Shown one piece after another: positions 18,698 through 27,402 of a stretch of DNA of 64,000 nt. The stretch is taken from the NCBI RefSeq assembly GCF_001644645.1, contig NZ_CP011390.1:4088001-4152000 (forward strand), read 5' to 3'. The stretch's first letter is position 1. Every line of letters begins with the position of its first letter. The DNA comes from Flavisolibacter tropicus (GTDB lineage: Bacteria > Bacteroidota > Bacteroidia > Chitinophagales > Chitinophagaceae). A program made the position numbers and the translations under genes. The notes under the pieces are model-generated. The model had not been told where the DNA came from. It worked only from the letters and a program-made list of their open reading frames with translations, and ran no database searches.

Positions 18698-19609
18698 ATG
18701 CGACTACTAGCTTTATCTTTCGTGATAGCACTTTTTGCCTCTTCCTGCCAGGCCGACCTAGGCGAAGATTTAAATAAACGGCAATTATATACCTCGTTAC
18801 AAGATTTCCAGAATAAGAGCCAAGCAGCCTCTCAAACATTCACCGTCAATAGCTCCAACTTTATATCAGTACAGGGTACTAAAGGCACACGATTTAACTT
18901 TCCTCCTAATGCCTTTGTTACGTTAAATAACCAGCCAGTTACAGGGAGCGTATCCATTGAAGTAAAAGAGATCCTCAAGCCAAAAGAAATGATCTTGAGT
19001 AACATGCCGACTGTATCAGATGGTAAGCCATTAGAGTCTGGTGGGCAATTCTTTATCCGTGCTACCCAAAACAGTCAGGAGTTAAAACTAGCGCCTGGCA
19101 AGCAAGTACAAGTACAAGCAAAAGCTGACACACCTATGGTTAATATGCGTGTGTTTACAGGGCAAGTAACAGCTACGGGAAGTGTCAACTGGCAACAAAG
19201 TACTAACCAGGCTGATGTGGTACGCCAGGACACCACTTTAGGAGCAGGTGCCTTAGTACACAGTATGTTTTCCAGTACTGTTAGTTGGGTGAATATTGAT
19301 AAGTTCATTAACGAACAGCTAATCAGTTATACCGTGTTTCCTGGCAACTGTCCCGACCTAGCACAGGCGATAACATATGTACACCTGACCGGACGTAATA
19401 CGGTAATGGGAATTACCAAGTTGGCTGATCGATTCAGTGCCGATAAGATAGTGGCTGGCCCCGCAACTGTCGTAGCCATTTGTGTAAAAGATAAAAAGCT
19501 TTACTATGCCTTTGCGCCTGTTACCCTAACGAATGGAGGCTCTGTAACCTTACAGTTTATGGAAACTACTGAAGAAGATCTAAAGGCAAAGCTGGCAACA
19601 CTTCATTAG
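18698..19609 (+). CDS. Uncharacterised lipoprotein
   Basis: The 303-residue product has a lipobox FASSC at Cys17 when started at the ATG at 18698; an upstream in-frame ATG at 18614 would run through repeat sequence and bury the signal. Residues about 48-150 contain GTRFNFPPNAFV, VEVKEILKPKEMILSNMP-like sequence and SGGQFFIRATQNSQEL, a pattern I have seen in Bacteroidota lipoproteins of unknown role with a ZU5-like beta fold. The rest is beta-rich. No catalytic motif is visible. It stands alone with its own terminator. Confidence 0.7.
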   Translation: MRLLALSFVIALFASSCQADLGEDLNKRQLYTSLQDFQNKSQAASQTFTVNSSNFISVQGTKGTRFNFPPNAFVTLNNQPVTGSVSIEVKEILKPKEMILSNMPTVSDGKPLESGGQFFIRATQNSQELKLAPGKQVQVQAKADTPMVNMRVFTGQVTATGSVNWQQSTNQADVVRQDTTLGAGALVHSMFSSTVSWVNIDKFINEQLISYTVFPGNCPDLAQAITYVHLTGRNTVMGITKLADRFSADKIVAGPATVVAICVKDKKLYYAFAPVTLTNGGSVTLQFMETTEEDLKAKLATLH

Positions 19610-19929
19610 GGTATCACTTTGTTCATAGACAACTATCCGTTAATGGTTGATTATACCCGGCATGTATGAGTGCCGGGTATTTTAAAACAAAGAATGACTA
19701 GCTGCTCCATTCTATAAAGAAAGGCTGCGTACTGATAAAAAGCTAGCTGTAAGATTATTACGTAGCATAGCATTTAATGTTAGGAGCATACAGTTGGTCT
19801 TAATTTACAACAGTTGATTCCAAAGCCTGCTTGAGAATGAAGGAAAAGTGTAAATCTTGCTGCTGCTGTAAAAAGCCTTGCTGATCTCATTATAACGCGA
19901 GCAGCAATATTGATCAATATAAATTTTAC
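19610..19929. other. Intergenic region before the sigma factor
   Basis: It contains the terminator at 19653 and otherwise AT-rich sequence. ATATAAATTTTAC directly before the sigma factor start resembles the TAnnTTTG box without its G. No gene is seen. Confidence 0.5.
19653..19684 (+). terminator. Terminator after the unknown lipoprotein
   Basis: ATACCCGGCA pairs perfectly with TGCCGGGTAT around TGTATGAG, followed by TTTT. Confidence 0.88.
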
Positions 19930-20481
19930 TTGATAGCAGCTGCAGAAGACATACAAACACTGGTTGCGGGTTGTCGCCAAAACGACCGCAAGGCACAGGA
20001 GCGCCTGTACAGGCAGTACTATCATGCTCTTGGAGCTATCTGCATGCGCTATACAAAGAATGAGCAAGATGCTATTGAACTCTTGAATGATGGCTTTTTG
20101 AAGATCTTTAAAAACATACATCAATACGACCCTGCAAAAGGCGCTTTGTATACCTGGATGAATAAGATCATTACCAATTGCTGCATTGATTTTCTACGTA
20201 AACAACAAGAAGTTTATTTCAGTCCCGTAGAAGAACATTCAGAGGAAGTGCACTTAGATAATAGAGCACTACAATTGATGGATGCCCAGGAGCTGCTTTT
20301 GCTGGTTCGTCAGCTGCCACCGGCTACGCAACTCGTATTTAACCTGCATGTGATAGAAGGATATCCGCATAAAGAGATTGCTGAAATGCTCAACATGCGT
20401 GAGGGTACCAGCAAGTGGCATGTAAATGAAGCCCGTAAACAATTACAAAAGAAATTACAAGTTTTGGCTGCCGCCTCATGA
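19930..20481 (+). CDS. ECF-type RNA polymerase sigma factor
   Basis: The 183-residue protein has sigma region 2 (about 8-85; RKAQERLYRQYYHALGAICM, and a -10-reading helix with GALYTWMNKIITNCCIDFLR) and region 4 (about 120-178; LPPATQLVFNLHVIEGYPHK, EGTSKWHVNEARKQL). The TTG start at 19930 is used because region 2 begins almost at once and no ATG lies before residue 39. It overlaps the next gene by 4 bases (ATGA), which marks that gene as its likely regulator. Unlike FecI-type sigma factors in this phylum it is not next to an STN-containing SusC. Confidence 0.88.
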   Translation: MIAAAEDIQTLVAGCRQNDRKAQERLYRQYYHALGAICMRYTKNEQDAIELLNDGFLKIFKNIHQYDPAKGALYTWMNKIITNCCIDFLRKQQEVYFSPVEEHSEEVHLDNRALQLMDAQELLLLVRQLPPATQLVFNLHVIEGYPHKEIAEMLNMREGTSKWHVNEARKQLQKKLQVLAAAS

Positions 20482-22151
20482 GCAACGAACAACCACATAT
20501 AAACCCCTGGGCCGAAAAGCTGCAACAAGTGTCAATGCCAGATACTGATGCTTCCTGGCAAGGCATGGAGCGTTTGCTGGACCAACACTTGCCTGTAGAA
20601 GAAAAAGAAAAGAAACGACGTTTCTTCTTTATCCTATTCCCAGTTTTCCTTCTGGGCATTGGGCTGATGTTATTGGGCGGTTATCTATTCACGGCTTCTA
20701 AACCGCAAGTAAAACAACATCAGCAGGCTGCAGAAAGTGGCGGCGTTAGTATTACAGCTGTAGATTCCTCTAGTTCAGGTGATGCAACACTCCTCCAGGC
20801 ATCAGGCAATTCAAAAGCAGTAACTTCTGCTGGAAGTCAGTTGCCAGGTGCTTTTACTATTAATACAGTAGTGGGAGATTCAGGAGTTAGTACTACACAG
20901 GCAGAACAACATGCTGCGGATGCGATAAAGGAAAAACACACTGCCAATAGTAAGACTTCATCTTTTAAAGCCTCCAATTCAGCCAATAATAATTACCCAA
21001 TCAATTACAGTGAGGTTAGCCTTGGCGAAAAAACAGCCGCTGCTGCAGGAGGTAATTCAGCCTTTAGAAAAACAACCAAGGCGGATTCACAAACGCAAAT
21101 GGCAAATGGTAATACTGGCACTGGTGTGAAGAAAAATAAGGAAAAAGCGAATGCTCAAAATGGAAGTGATATAAATGGTGGTGGGAACGATGTGGCTATT
21201 TTAACAAACAAAAGAAAGGATAGAGAAACAAATGCTGTGAAAGTAGACAGAAACAAAGCAGTAGCAAACCTATCTGCAACTGTGCAGCATAACAGTCCCA
21301 TGCGCACTCACCTGCTACCAGTTTTGCGTAAACCAGTTAATCCTTTGCAGCAGCTAATTTTGAAAGATAGCATCGATCAACTGCGTAGCAGTGTTTTGTC
21401 GGACAGTGTGCTACAAGCAATGAAAAACAAAGGAAGTGAGTTGATCAAAAGGGGCTGGACCTTTAGTGTGGGGGTTAATCATTTTGTGCGCATCAATAGT
21501 CAGCAGCCGGCGCCTTACAAAGGCAATGAAACAACGCCAAATTCAGAAGGGCTAACAGGAAAGATCACTGATTACTTGCCTGTTCCACAAGCCCGGTATC
21601 ACTTCAATAACAAACTATTTATCCAGGGAGAGCTACAGTTCAATGCACCACAGTTTACACAGCCGGTACAATTGGAACATCGAAACTACAGCGATGGGCT
21701 CTTTAATGTAAATGATACGGCGTACCTGAAAAAGCTAACGTATTTCAACCTGCCTCTAAGTATTCATTACAGCCCATTGAAACGTTTCTATATAGGTGCT
21801 GGCATACAGTACTCCCGCTTAAATAATGCAATTGTGCTTCATGAGAAAACGAAAACAAGGGGCGGTTCGCAGTTTCCTGATTCTACTTTCAAAAGCAGTA
21901 AACAGGAACGCATAAAAGATGATACGCTATTCCAGAAGCTTCATACCTCTGAGTTGCGGTTATTGTCTGACGTTAGCTATCAAGCAGGAGCATTTGGCGT
22001 GGGGGTACGTTACAACTATGCACTACGCAACCTGGTAAAGGTGCCAGTAGTTGGCGGAACTATTACGCAAGCGCGCAACAGTTCCTTGCAATTGTACATT
22101 CGTTATCAATTCCTGGACAAACGTAAGCGAAAACATCGGGCATCAAAATAG
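20478..22151 (+). CDS. Inner-membrane protein with C-terminal beta-barrel-like domain, probable sigma regulator
   Basis: The 557-residue product has a 45-residue cytosolic head (NPWAEKLQQ, DASWQGMERLLDQHLP), one membrane helix (about 48-70, after EKKRRF), a long Ser/Thr/Asn/Ala/Lys-rich periplasmic linker (about 72-300), and a C-terminal part (about 335-557) of alternating strands such as FIQGELQF, FYIGAGIQY, FGVGVRYNY and LQLYIRYQF that looks like an outer-membrane PorT-like barrel. Translational overlap with the sigma factor suggests an anti-sigma role for the head. A protein that is both anchored inside and barrel-like outside would span the envelope. The barrel fold is my reading of strand pattern, not proven. 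It converges on mutL with a 9-base overlap. Confidence 0.7.
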   Translation: MSNEQPHINPWAEKLQQVSMPDTDASWQGMERLLDQHLPVEEKEKKRRFFFILFPVFLLGIGLMLLGGYLFTASKPQVKQHQQAAESGGVSITAVDSSSSGDATLLQASGNSKAVTSAGSQLPGAFTINTVVGDSGVSTTQAEQHAADAIKEKHTANSKTSSFKASNSANNNYPINYSEVSLGEKTAAAAGGNSAFRKTTKADSQTQMANGNTGTGVKKNKEKANAQNGSDINGGGNDVAILTNKRKDRETNAVKVDRNKAVANLSATVQHNSPMRTHLLPVLRKPVNPLQQLILKDSIDQLRSSVLSDSVLQAMKNKGSELIKRGWTFSVGVNHFVRINSQQPAPYKGNETTPNSEGLTGKITDYLPVPQARYHFNNKLFIQGELQFNAPQFTQPVQLEHRNYSDGLFNVNDTAYLKKLTYFNLPLSIHYSPLKRFYIGAGIQYSRLNNAIVLHEKTKTRGGSQFPDSTFKSSKQERIKDDTLFQKLHTSELRLLSDVSYQAGAFGVGVRYNYALRNLVKVPVVGGTITQARNSSLQLYIRYQFLDKRKRKHRASK

Positions 22152-24029
22152 CTTATCGATCTGGTCTCTTCTAAACGTTGTATAAGTAGGGCGGCCATTG
22201 GGGGCGGCGTTGGGCATAGAACAATTGAAAAGGTCGCTTACCAGTGCCTGCATTTCCACTTGGGTCAATATCTTGCCGGGTTTTACAGCCTGCTGCCATG
22301 CTACGGAACGCAAAAGTTTTTCGCGGTTAGACAGTTTTAGTTCACTGCTAAAATGTTTGTATTGCTCGAGGATGCGTTCGATCACAATCTTTTCATTGCC
22401 GGACTCCATATCGGCAGGTGTGCCTTGAATGACAAAAGTGGTCTTGCCAAAAGGCTCAATGCTATAGCCCATTTTTTGGAAATAGGGAAGGAGCTCTTGC
22501 AAAATCACCGCATCGGTAGGTGTTACATCAATGGTAGCAGGAAACAGGCTTTGTTGGGTAGGCAAGGATTGCTGATCCAGTGCCTGCAGCAAACGTTCGT
22601 ACAATACACGCTCATGCGCTGCCTGCTGATGTACCAATAAAAAGTGATCAGCGTTTGGCACCATCACATAGGTGTTGAACAACTGTGTCAGCTTAACTTC
22701 CTCCGGTGCACTAAATAAACCGTGCTGGGCTGCCAGTGAAACAAATGAAGTAGGCGTTTCGGTAGGAGCCGGAAATGAAGGGAACGATGCCGTAGCAATT
22801 GTTGGTTGCTCAAAGAGATCATCCTCTTGTGGACGGATATACGAACCCAATGAGCGAAACGATGAATTGGAAGATGAACTGTTGGACGGTTCAATTCGAT
22901 GCGCTTGGTTGGCTTCAGTAAATGCCTGGAAGATGGATGACGATTGTGCTGCCGCTTTGTTATCGTCTGTAAATGGTTTTTGAACAGCGTCTAATCCTTG
23001 TATGGAGGCGTCCAGGTCAAACTCCAGCGAAGGCGTAATACTGAATTGCGCCAGCGCATGTTTTACGGCTGCCTGCACAAAGGCATACACGATCTTTTCG
23101 TCTTCAAACTTGATCTCCTGTTTGGTAGGATGCACGTTTACATCTACTTGTGCAGGGTCCAGGTCAATGAACAGCACGTACATGGGAAAACTGTCTGCCG
23201 GGATCATGTCCTGGTAGGCGCTCATTACCGCATGATTCAGGTAAGGGCTTTTAATAAAGCGGTTGTTAACAAAGAAGTACTGATCGCCCCGGGTTTTCTT
23301 GGCCGTTTCGGGTTTACCAATAAAGCCATGAATATTGAGGTAGTCGGTTTCTTCTTTTACGGGTACCACCTTGGCAGCGTAGCCAGAGCCTAGTATCTGG
23401 GTGATGCGTTGTTTTAAAGAACCGGCATCCAAGTGAAACAGTTGCTGTCCGTTATTGGTCAGCGAGAAAAAGATATGTGGGAAGGCCAGTGCTACGCGGA
23501 TGAATTCATCCACAATATGGCGTAGCTCCACTGGGTTGCTTTTTAAAAAGTTGCGGCGGGCCGGCACGTTAAAGAACAGGTTCTTCATGGCAATGCTGGT
23601 ACCTGTAACCATAGCCACAGGCGATTGTTTCACCACCACACTATTCTCTATTTCAATGCAGGTGCCTGCCTCGTCCTGATCGCGCTTGGTGCGCATCTCC
23701 ACCTGGGCTACCGCGGCAATAGAGGCCAGTGCCTCACCCCGAAAGCCCATGGTGCGGATATGAAAAAGGTCATTGATATTTTGGATTTTGGAAGTAGCAT
23801 GGCGCTCAAAGCACATGCGGGCATCGGTTTCGCTCATGCCCACGCCATTATCTATCACTTGTATCAATGCCTTTCCTGCATCATTGACCAATAGCTTGAT
23901 CTCCGTTGCCCCGGCATCTACAGCGTTTTCCAACAATTCTTTTACAGCACTGGCTGGCCGTTGAATGACTTCACCAGCGGCTATTTGATTTGCAATATTA
24001 TCAGGAAGGAGTTGAATTCGATCTGCCAC
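22143..24029 (-). CDS. mutL: DNA mismatch repair protein MutL
   Basis: The 628-residue protein has the GHKL ATPase motifs ELLENAVDAGAT, DNGVGM and TMGFRGEALASI, a MutL linker, and the C-terminal dimerisation domain. It couples mismatch recognition to strand removal. The C-terminal endonuclease motif, usually DQHA(x)2E(x)4E, reads HQQAAHERVLYE, so the metal-binding Asp is His; the usual ACR/CPHGRP positions read SVAWQQA and APNGRP. Nicking activity is therefore doubtful. The start is GTG at 24029, supported by TATTTTTG 20 bases upstream. The 3' end overlaps the convergent barrel protein gene. Confidence 0.95.
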   Translation of the reverse strand: MADRIQLLPDNIANQIAAGEVIQRPASAVKELLENAVDAGATEIKLLVNDAGKALIQVIDNGVGMSETDARMCFERHATSKIQNINDLFHIRTMGFRGEALASIAAVAQVEMRTKRDQDEAGTCIEIENSVVVKQSPVAMVTGTSIAMKNLFFNVPARRNFLKSNPVELRHIVDEFIRVALAFPHIFFSLTNNGQQLFHLDAGSLKQRITQILGSGYAAKVVPVKEETDYLNIHGFIGKPETAKKTRGDQYFFVNNRFIKSPYLNHAVMSAYQDMIPADSFPMYVLFIDLDPAQVDVNVHPTKQEIKFEDEKIVYAFVQAAVKHALAQFSITPSLEFDLDASIQGLDAVQKPFTDDNKAAAQSSSIFQAFTEANQAHRIEPSNSSSSNSSFRSLGSYIRPQEDDLFEQPTIATASFPSFPAPTETPTSFVSLAAQHGLFSAPEEVKLTQLFNTYVMVPNADHFLLVHQQAAHERVLYERLLQALDQQSLPTQQSLFPATIDVTPTDAVILQELLPYFQKMGYSIEPFGKTTFVIQGTPADMESGNEKIVIERILEQYKHFSSELKLSNREKLLRSVAWQQAVKPGKILTQVEMQALVSDLFNCSMPNAAPNGRPTYTTFRRDQIDKLF

Positions 24030-24530
24030 AATAGTCGTCTTGAACCTTCAAAAATAGGAAATGAAAAGAGATGCAAAGCCTTTGTTTACCACATTCTACA
24101 AGAAGTTTTCTTTAAAACGAACTGTGTTTGTAAGGGCTGGTCTTTTAATAGGAAGGCTCAAAGGACAAGAGACAAGGCACAAGGGAGGTTTCCTGTGCTT
24201 GATGGCTGGTTCATATTATGCTTATCCATTCTGTGTCCACTCCTTTAATGAGATGTTCCACCTCTTTAAAAGAGTGGAATAATTCTGGGGCAACTTTAGA
24301 ATATATGTGGTATATCTCTGGAACATATCACCCGCTACCCACTAGAAACAGGGGATTGTTTACAAATCAAGGGTCGATAATAGGTATGAAAAATAAAGTA
24401 TTATTCATTTACAGGTATATGCTTATATAAAAGGTCAAAGAAGTAAGAATGGTGTAGAAACAAGTGCCAGTCAAGCAGTTAGGCATTATTCTGCATCAAT
24501 ACATTTGCACCTCCAATATCCTTTACACTA
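24030..24530. other. Intergenic region between mutL and a lipoprotein
   Basis: It holds the mutL promoter, a short word block with ACAAGAGACAAGGCACAAGG (about 24169), an imperfect hairpin TCCACCTCTT/AAGAGTGGA (24257-24278) and otherwise unremarkable AT-rich sequence. I see no gene. Confidence 0.55.
24049..24056 (-). promoter_or_regulatory. -7 box of mutL
   Basis: TATTTTTG on the minus strand matches the Bacteroidota TAnnTTTG box, 20 bases before the GTG start. Confidence 0.6.
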
Positions 24531-25151
24531 ATGAAAAATCCAATTCTATGCCTGGCGGCCAGCCTTGTACTGCTATGTAGCTGCCAGAAAAACGCTGAAA
24601 CCCTCGTTGAAAAAACTTCAGGCAATTCAGCCGATGCCACCATTTCTATCCCTGGTTTTACCCGATATACCATTGCCAAAGGAGAACACTATGCCAGCAA
24701 CAACGCTTACAAGACCATTGAAACAAGCGAGTTAACGTTTCTGGTCCGGTTTGATAGTACCGCCATTTATCAATCTGTAAAGGCTGAAAATCAATATGAT
24801 ATCAATAAGCTTTATGGCTTTTCCGACAATAATGCCCCGCACCATAGTTACAGCGCCCGCTTTGGTTGGAGCTGGAACCAGGGTGCTTTACGCTTGTATA
24901 GTTATGTATATAATGAGGGAAAGGTGAGTTCAAAAGAGCTGACAACTGTGCCCATTGGCGAGGAAGTGCGTTGTAGCATTAAGGTGACTTCAAGCACTTA
25001 TGCCTTTTATGTTAATGACCGATTAGCCGCTATCCTGGACCGTAAGGCCACTACACCCAAAGCCAGTGGCTACCTGCTGTATCCTTATTTTGGCGGTGAC
25101 GAGGTGGCGCCGCATAATGTGAACATCTGGATAAAAGAGCTTTACCGCTAA
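24531..25151 (+). CDS. Uncharacterised lipoprotein, concanavalin-like
   Basis: A 206-residue protein with lipobox LLCSC (Cys18). The remainder is predicted beta-rich, with FTRYTIAKGEHYASNN, LTFLVRFDSTAIYQ, FGWSWNQGALRLYSYVYNEGK and VTSSTYAFYVNDRLAAILDR, which looks like a jelly-roll (LamG/heparin-lyase-like) fold. I know no named family for it and see no catalytic site. It lies upstream of a membrane LytTR regulator but has its own spacing, so co-transcription is uncertain. Confidence 0.7.
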   Translation: MKNPILCLAASLVLLCSCQKNAETLVEKTSGNSADATISIPGFTRYTIAKGEHYASNNAYKTIETSELTFLVRFDSTAIYQSVKAENQYDINKLYGFSDNNAPHHSYSARFGWSWNQGALRLYSYVYNEGKVSSKELTTVPIGEEVRCSIKVTSSTYAFYVNDRLAAILDRKATTPKASGYLLYPYFGGDEVAPHNVNIWIKELYR

Positions 25152-25186
25152 CAACTATTATGACTTTATTGTCAATATATCTCTTT

Positions 25187-25194
25187 TATTTTTG
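25187..25194 (+). promoter_or_regulatory. -7 box of the membrane LytTR gene
   Basis: TATTTTTG fits TAnnTTTG exactly and lies 18 bases before the GTG start at 25213. Confidence 0.6.
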
Positions 25195-25212
25195 TAGGTA
25201 GTTAGCAGCAAG

Positions 25213-26061
25213 GTGGAGAACACATTCCAAGTTAAATACCGCGATAAGATTTTGTTTCCTGTTCTGATCGTGTTCATGAACGCGATCGACATATATATTG
25301 TGTATCCCGGAGCGTTATTCACTCAACGTTTTTTCTATACACTTATTGAAGACACAATTGAAGTGTTGATTTGCTGGCTGTTTATGCGGGCCTTGATATT
25401 ATGGTTGGATAAGAAGCTGCCCCTTCATAAAAACTTTGGTTACCGGGTAGCAGTACAACTTCCGTTAACCATACTTTCTACCTGCGGACTGCTGCTTTTG
25501 ATCTGTGAGCTGGTGCAGGTACTTCGGCATGGTAAACCGGTAGATAGGGCCGTTTATACCCATCATGTGTGGGTGTATGGCATCTGGCTGCTGGGGCATA
25601 ACGCCATCTATATAACCATGTATATGTGGCAATGGACACAGTTTGTGCAGAAGAACAAAGAAATGCCGGCGCCTGAATTACTAGCTACACCCGATTTGCC
25701 GCAGCCCGAAAAAGAGACCCTGATCCTACGTTTGGGAAATAAAACCCGAGTCGTTCAATTTTTAGACATTCTTTATTGTACCGTATCTGATAACCTGACC
25801 ATGATCTGTACTGCTGGTCATGAATGCTTGCTGGCAGAAAAATCGCTGGAGCATCTGGACGAGGTATTGCCTCCTGATCTTTTCTTCCGGGCCAACCGTC
25901 AGTTCATTATTCATCGCGATCTGATTGTTTCTACTGAGCGAATTGAAAATGGCAAAATAAAGCTCCTGGTTAAACCGACCCCCAAGCTGCCCGATGCTAT
26001 TATCATCAGCCGCACCAAGGCACCGGCTTTTAAAGAGTGGCTGAAAATGGCCGCTGCTTAA
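25213..26061 (+). CDS. Membrane-anchored LytTR transcriptional regulator
   Basis: The 282-residue protein has four predicted membrane helices in residues about 12-150 (for example LFPVLIVFMNAIDIYIVY and LTILSTCGLLLLICELVQVL) and a C-terminal LytTR DNA-binding domain (about 172-280) with FFRANRQFIIHRDLIV. There is no receiver domain and no kinase nearby, so it is a one-component regulator acting from the membrane. The GTG start is supported by the promoter box just upstream. Its targets may include the serine hydrolase gene that follows after 115 bases. Confidence 0.87.
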   Translation: MENTFQVKYRDKILFPVLIVFMNAIDIYIVYPGALFTQRFFYTLIEDTIEVLICWLFMRALILWLDKKLPLHKNFGYRVAVQLPLTILSTCGLLLLICELVQVLRHGKPVDRAVYTHHVWVYGIWLLGHNAIYITMYMWQWTQFVQKNKEMPAPELLATPDLPQPEKETLILRLGNKTRVVQFLDILYCTVSDNLTMICTAGHECLLAEKSLEHLDEVLPPDLFFRANRQFIIHRDLIVSTERIENGKIKLLVKPTPKLPDAIIISRTKAPAFKEWLKMAAA

Positions 26062-26176
26062 GCCTACACTTCGCCCCTGAAATTGCTACACTTCGCGGGG
26101 AAACCCCTCCCGTTAAATCTTTTGGAGATGCACACCCGGTATTTTTGAAGAGCAAAATCAACGCATAATTACCAAA

Positions 26177-27316
26177 ATGAAAAAGCTGAACCTGTTTTTA
26201 ATAACTATTGTTCTTTCGCTAAGCTGCCTGGCTCAAACCAATAAGGGCACTATTAATACACAGATAGATGCATTTATTAAAAAAGAAATGAAAGACCTAG
26301 GTATCCCGGGTGTGGCAGTAGCCGTTATTAAAAATGGAAAAGTACTGCACACTAATACCTATGGTATGGCCAATTTAGAGTGGCAGCAGCCGGTAACGCC
26401 GCATACCAGTTTCCAGATTGCCTCTGTTACGAAACTCTTTACTTCAACGCTTCTCTTGAAATGGATACAGGAAGGCAAAATCAATCTGGATGATCATGTG
26501 AGTAAATACCTGCCGGATTGTCCAGACAGCTGGAAGCCTGTTACCATCCGCCATTTGACAGCCCATGAATCGGGTATTAAGTGGCCAGCAGGCTTGGGCG
26601 GTTATTTAGGTATTGGGTCTGCCACCAATTTTAAAGTAGAAACTTCAGAAGATTTGATCAAGGGCATGAAAGATTCCACTTTAGCCTTTCAGCCTGGAGC
26701 TAAGCAGGCTTACCAGAACGGCGACTACTTTGTGCTGCAGTATATCCTGGAAAAGATGGGAGGGAAACCCATAGAGCAATTGCTGCCACAAGAAGTGTTG
26801 CGGCCTTTACAGATGAACGATGGTGGTTTTGATGAAGAGATCAGAAGCTTTCCCTTCCAAACCATGATGGCTGTATCGCATAAATCGCAAAACTTTACCA
26901 AGGGTAAAACGGCGCCTCTGATATTTAAAGGCTTTTATGCGCGCACGTCGTATGCCTCGGGAGGTATGTTTCTTTCAATTGACGATGCTACCAAATGGGC
27001 TGTGGCCCTGGACAAAGAAGTATTTTTAACGAAAGCCACTCAAGAGCAGATAACGGTTAATACGGCAAGTGGTGGTGGCTTTACCCAGCTGGGATGGACC
27101 AGTGAGGTCAACCATGGGCACTTGCTCATTGGACATTCCGGAGGGCCCGGTATGGGAGACATCATTCGTATGCCTAAAGAAAAGCTGACTATAATTGTTT
27201 TGAGTAATTATGCGGACATGTATCCTTATATGGCGGCCCACATTGCCCAACTGTTGGTAAAGGACCTGGAGTTTCCAGATGCCCCTAAAACATTTGATCG
27301 GAATCTAGTACGGTAA
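26177..27316 (+). CDS. Serine hydrolase of the beta-lactamase/PBP4*-like family
   Basis: The 379-residue exported enzyme has a signal sequence (possible lipobox LSLSC) and the class C-like motifs: catalytic Ser83 and Lys86 in ASVTK, YQN in place of the usual YxN (KQAYQNGDYF), and HSGGPG near the C terminus replacing KTG. Such enzymes act on D-amino-acid peptides or esters; this one could be a D-aminopeptidase or esterase and need not give antibiotic resistance. It sits between a LytTR regulator and a GH3 fusion, which fits cell-wall turnover. Confidence 0.87.
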   Translation: MKKLNLFLITIVLSLSCLAQTNKGTINTQIDAFIKKEMKDLGIPGVAVAVIKNGKVLHTNTYGMANLEWQQPVTPHTSFQIASVTKLFTSTLLLKWIQEGKINLDDHVSKYLPDCPDSWKPVTIRHLTAHESGIKWPAGLGGYLGIGSATNFKVETSEDLIKGMKDSTLAFQPGAKQAYQNGDYFVLQYILEKMGGKPIEQLLPQEVLRPLQMNDGGFDEEIRSFPFQTMMAVSHKSQNFTKGKTAPLIFKGFYARTSYASGGMFLSIDDATKWAVALDKEVFLTKATQEQITVNTASGGGFTQLGWTSEVNHGHLLIGHSGGPGMGDIIRMPKEKLTIIVLSNYADMYPYMAAHIAQLLVKDLEFPDAPKTFDRNLVR

Positions 27317-27402
27317 AGAATCTTGGGCTTGTAAGTGGAATTTTTACATCCCATTTACAAGCCTATTTCCAACAGGTAAGTTATTTGTATTAATTTGCCC
27401 AT

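Noticed and set aside
19780..20124. Minus-strand frames across the sigma factor start
   Set aside because: They overlap the sigma factor region 2 coding sequence and lack any features.
26177..27316. True antibiotic-resistance beta-lactamase
   Set aside because: The motifs fit the broad serine hydrolase family; YQN and HSGG replace the typical class C motifs, so resistance cannot be claimed.
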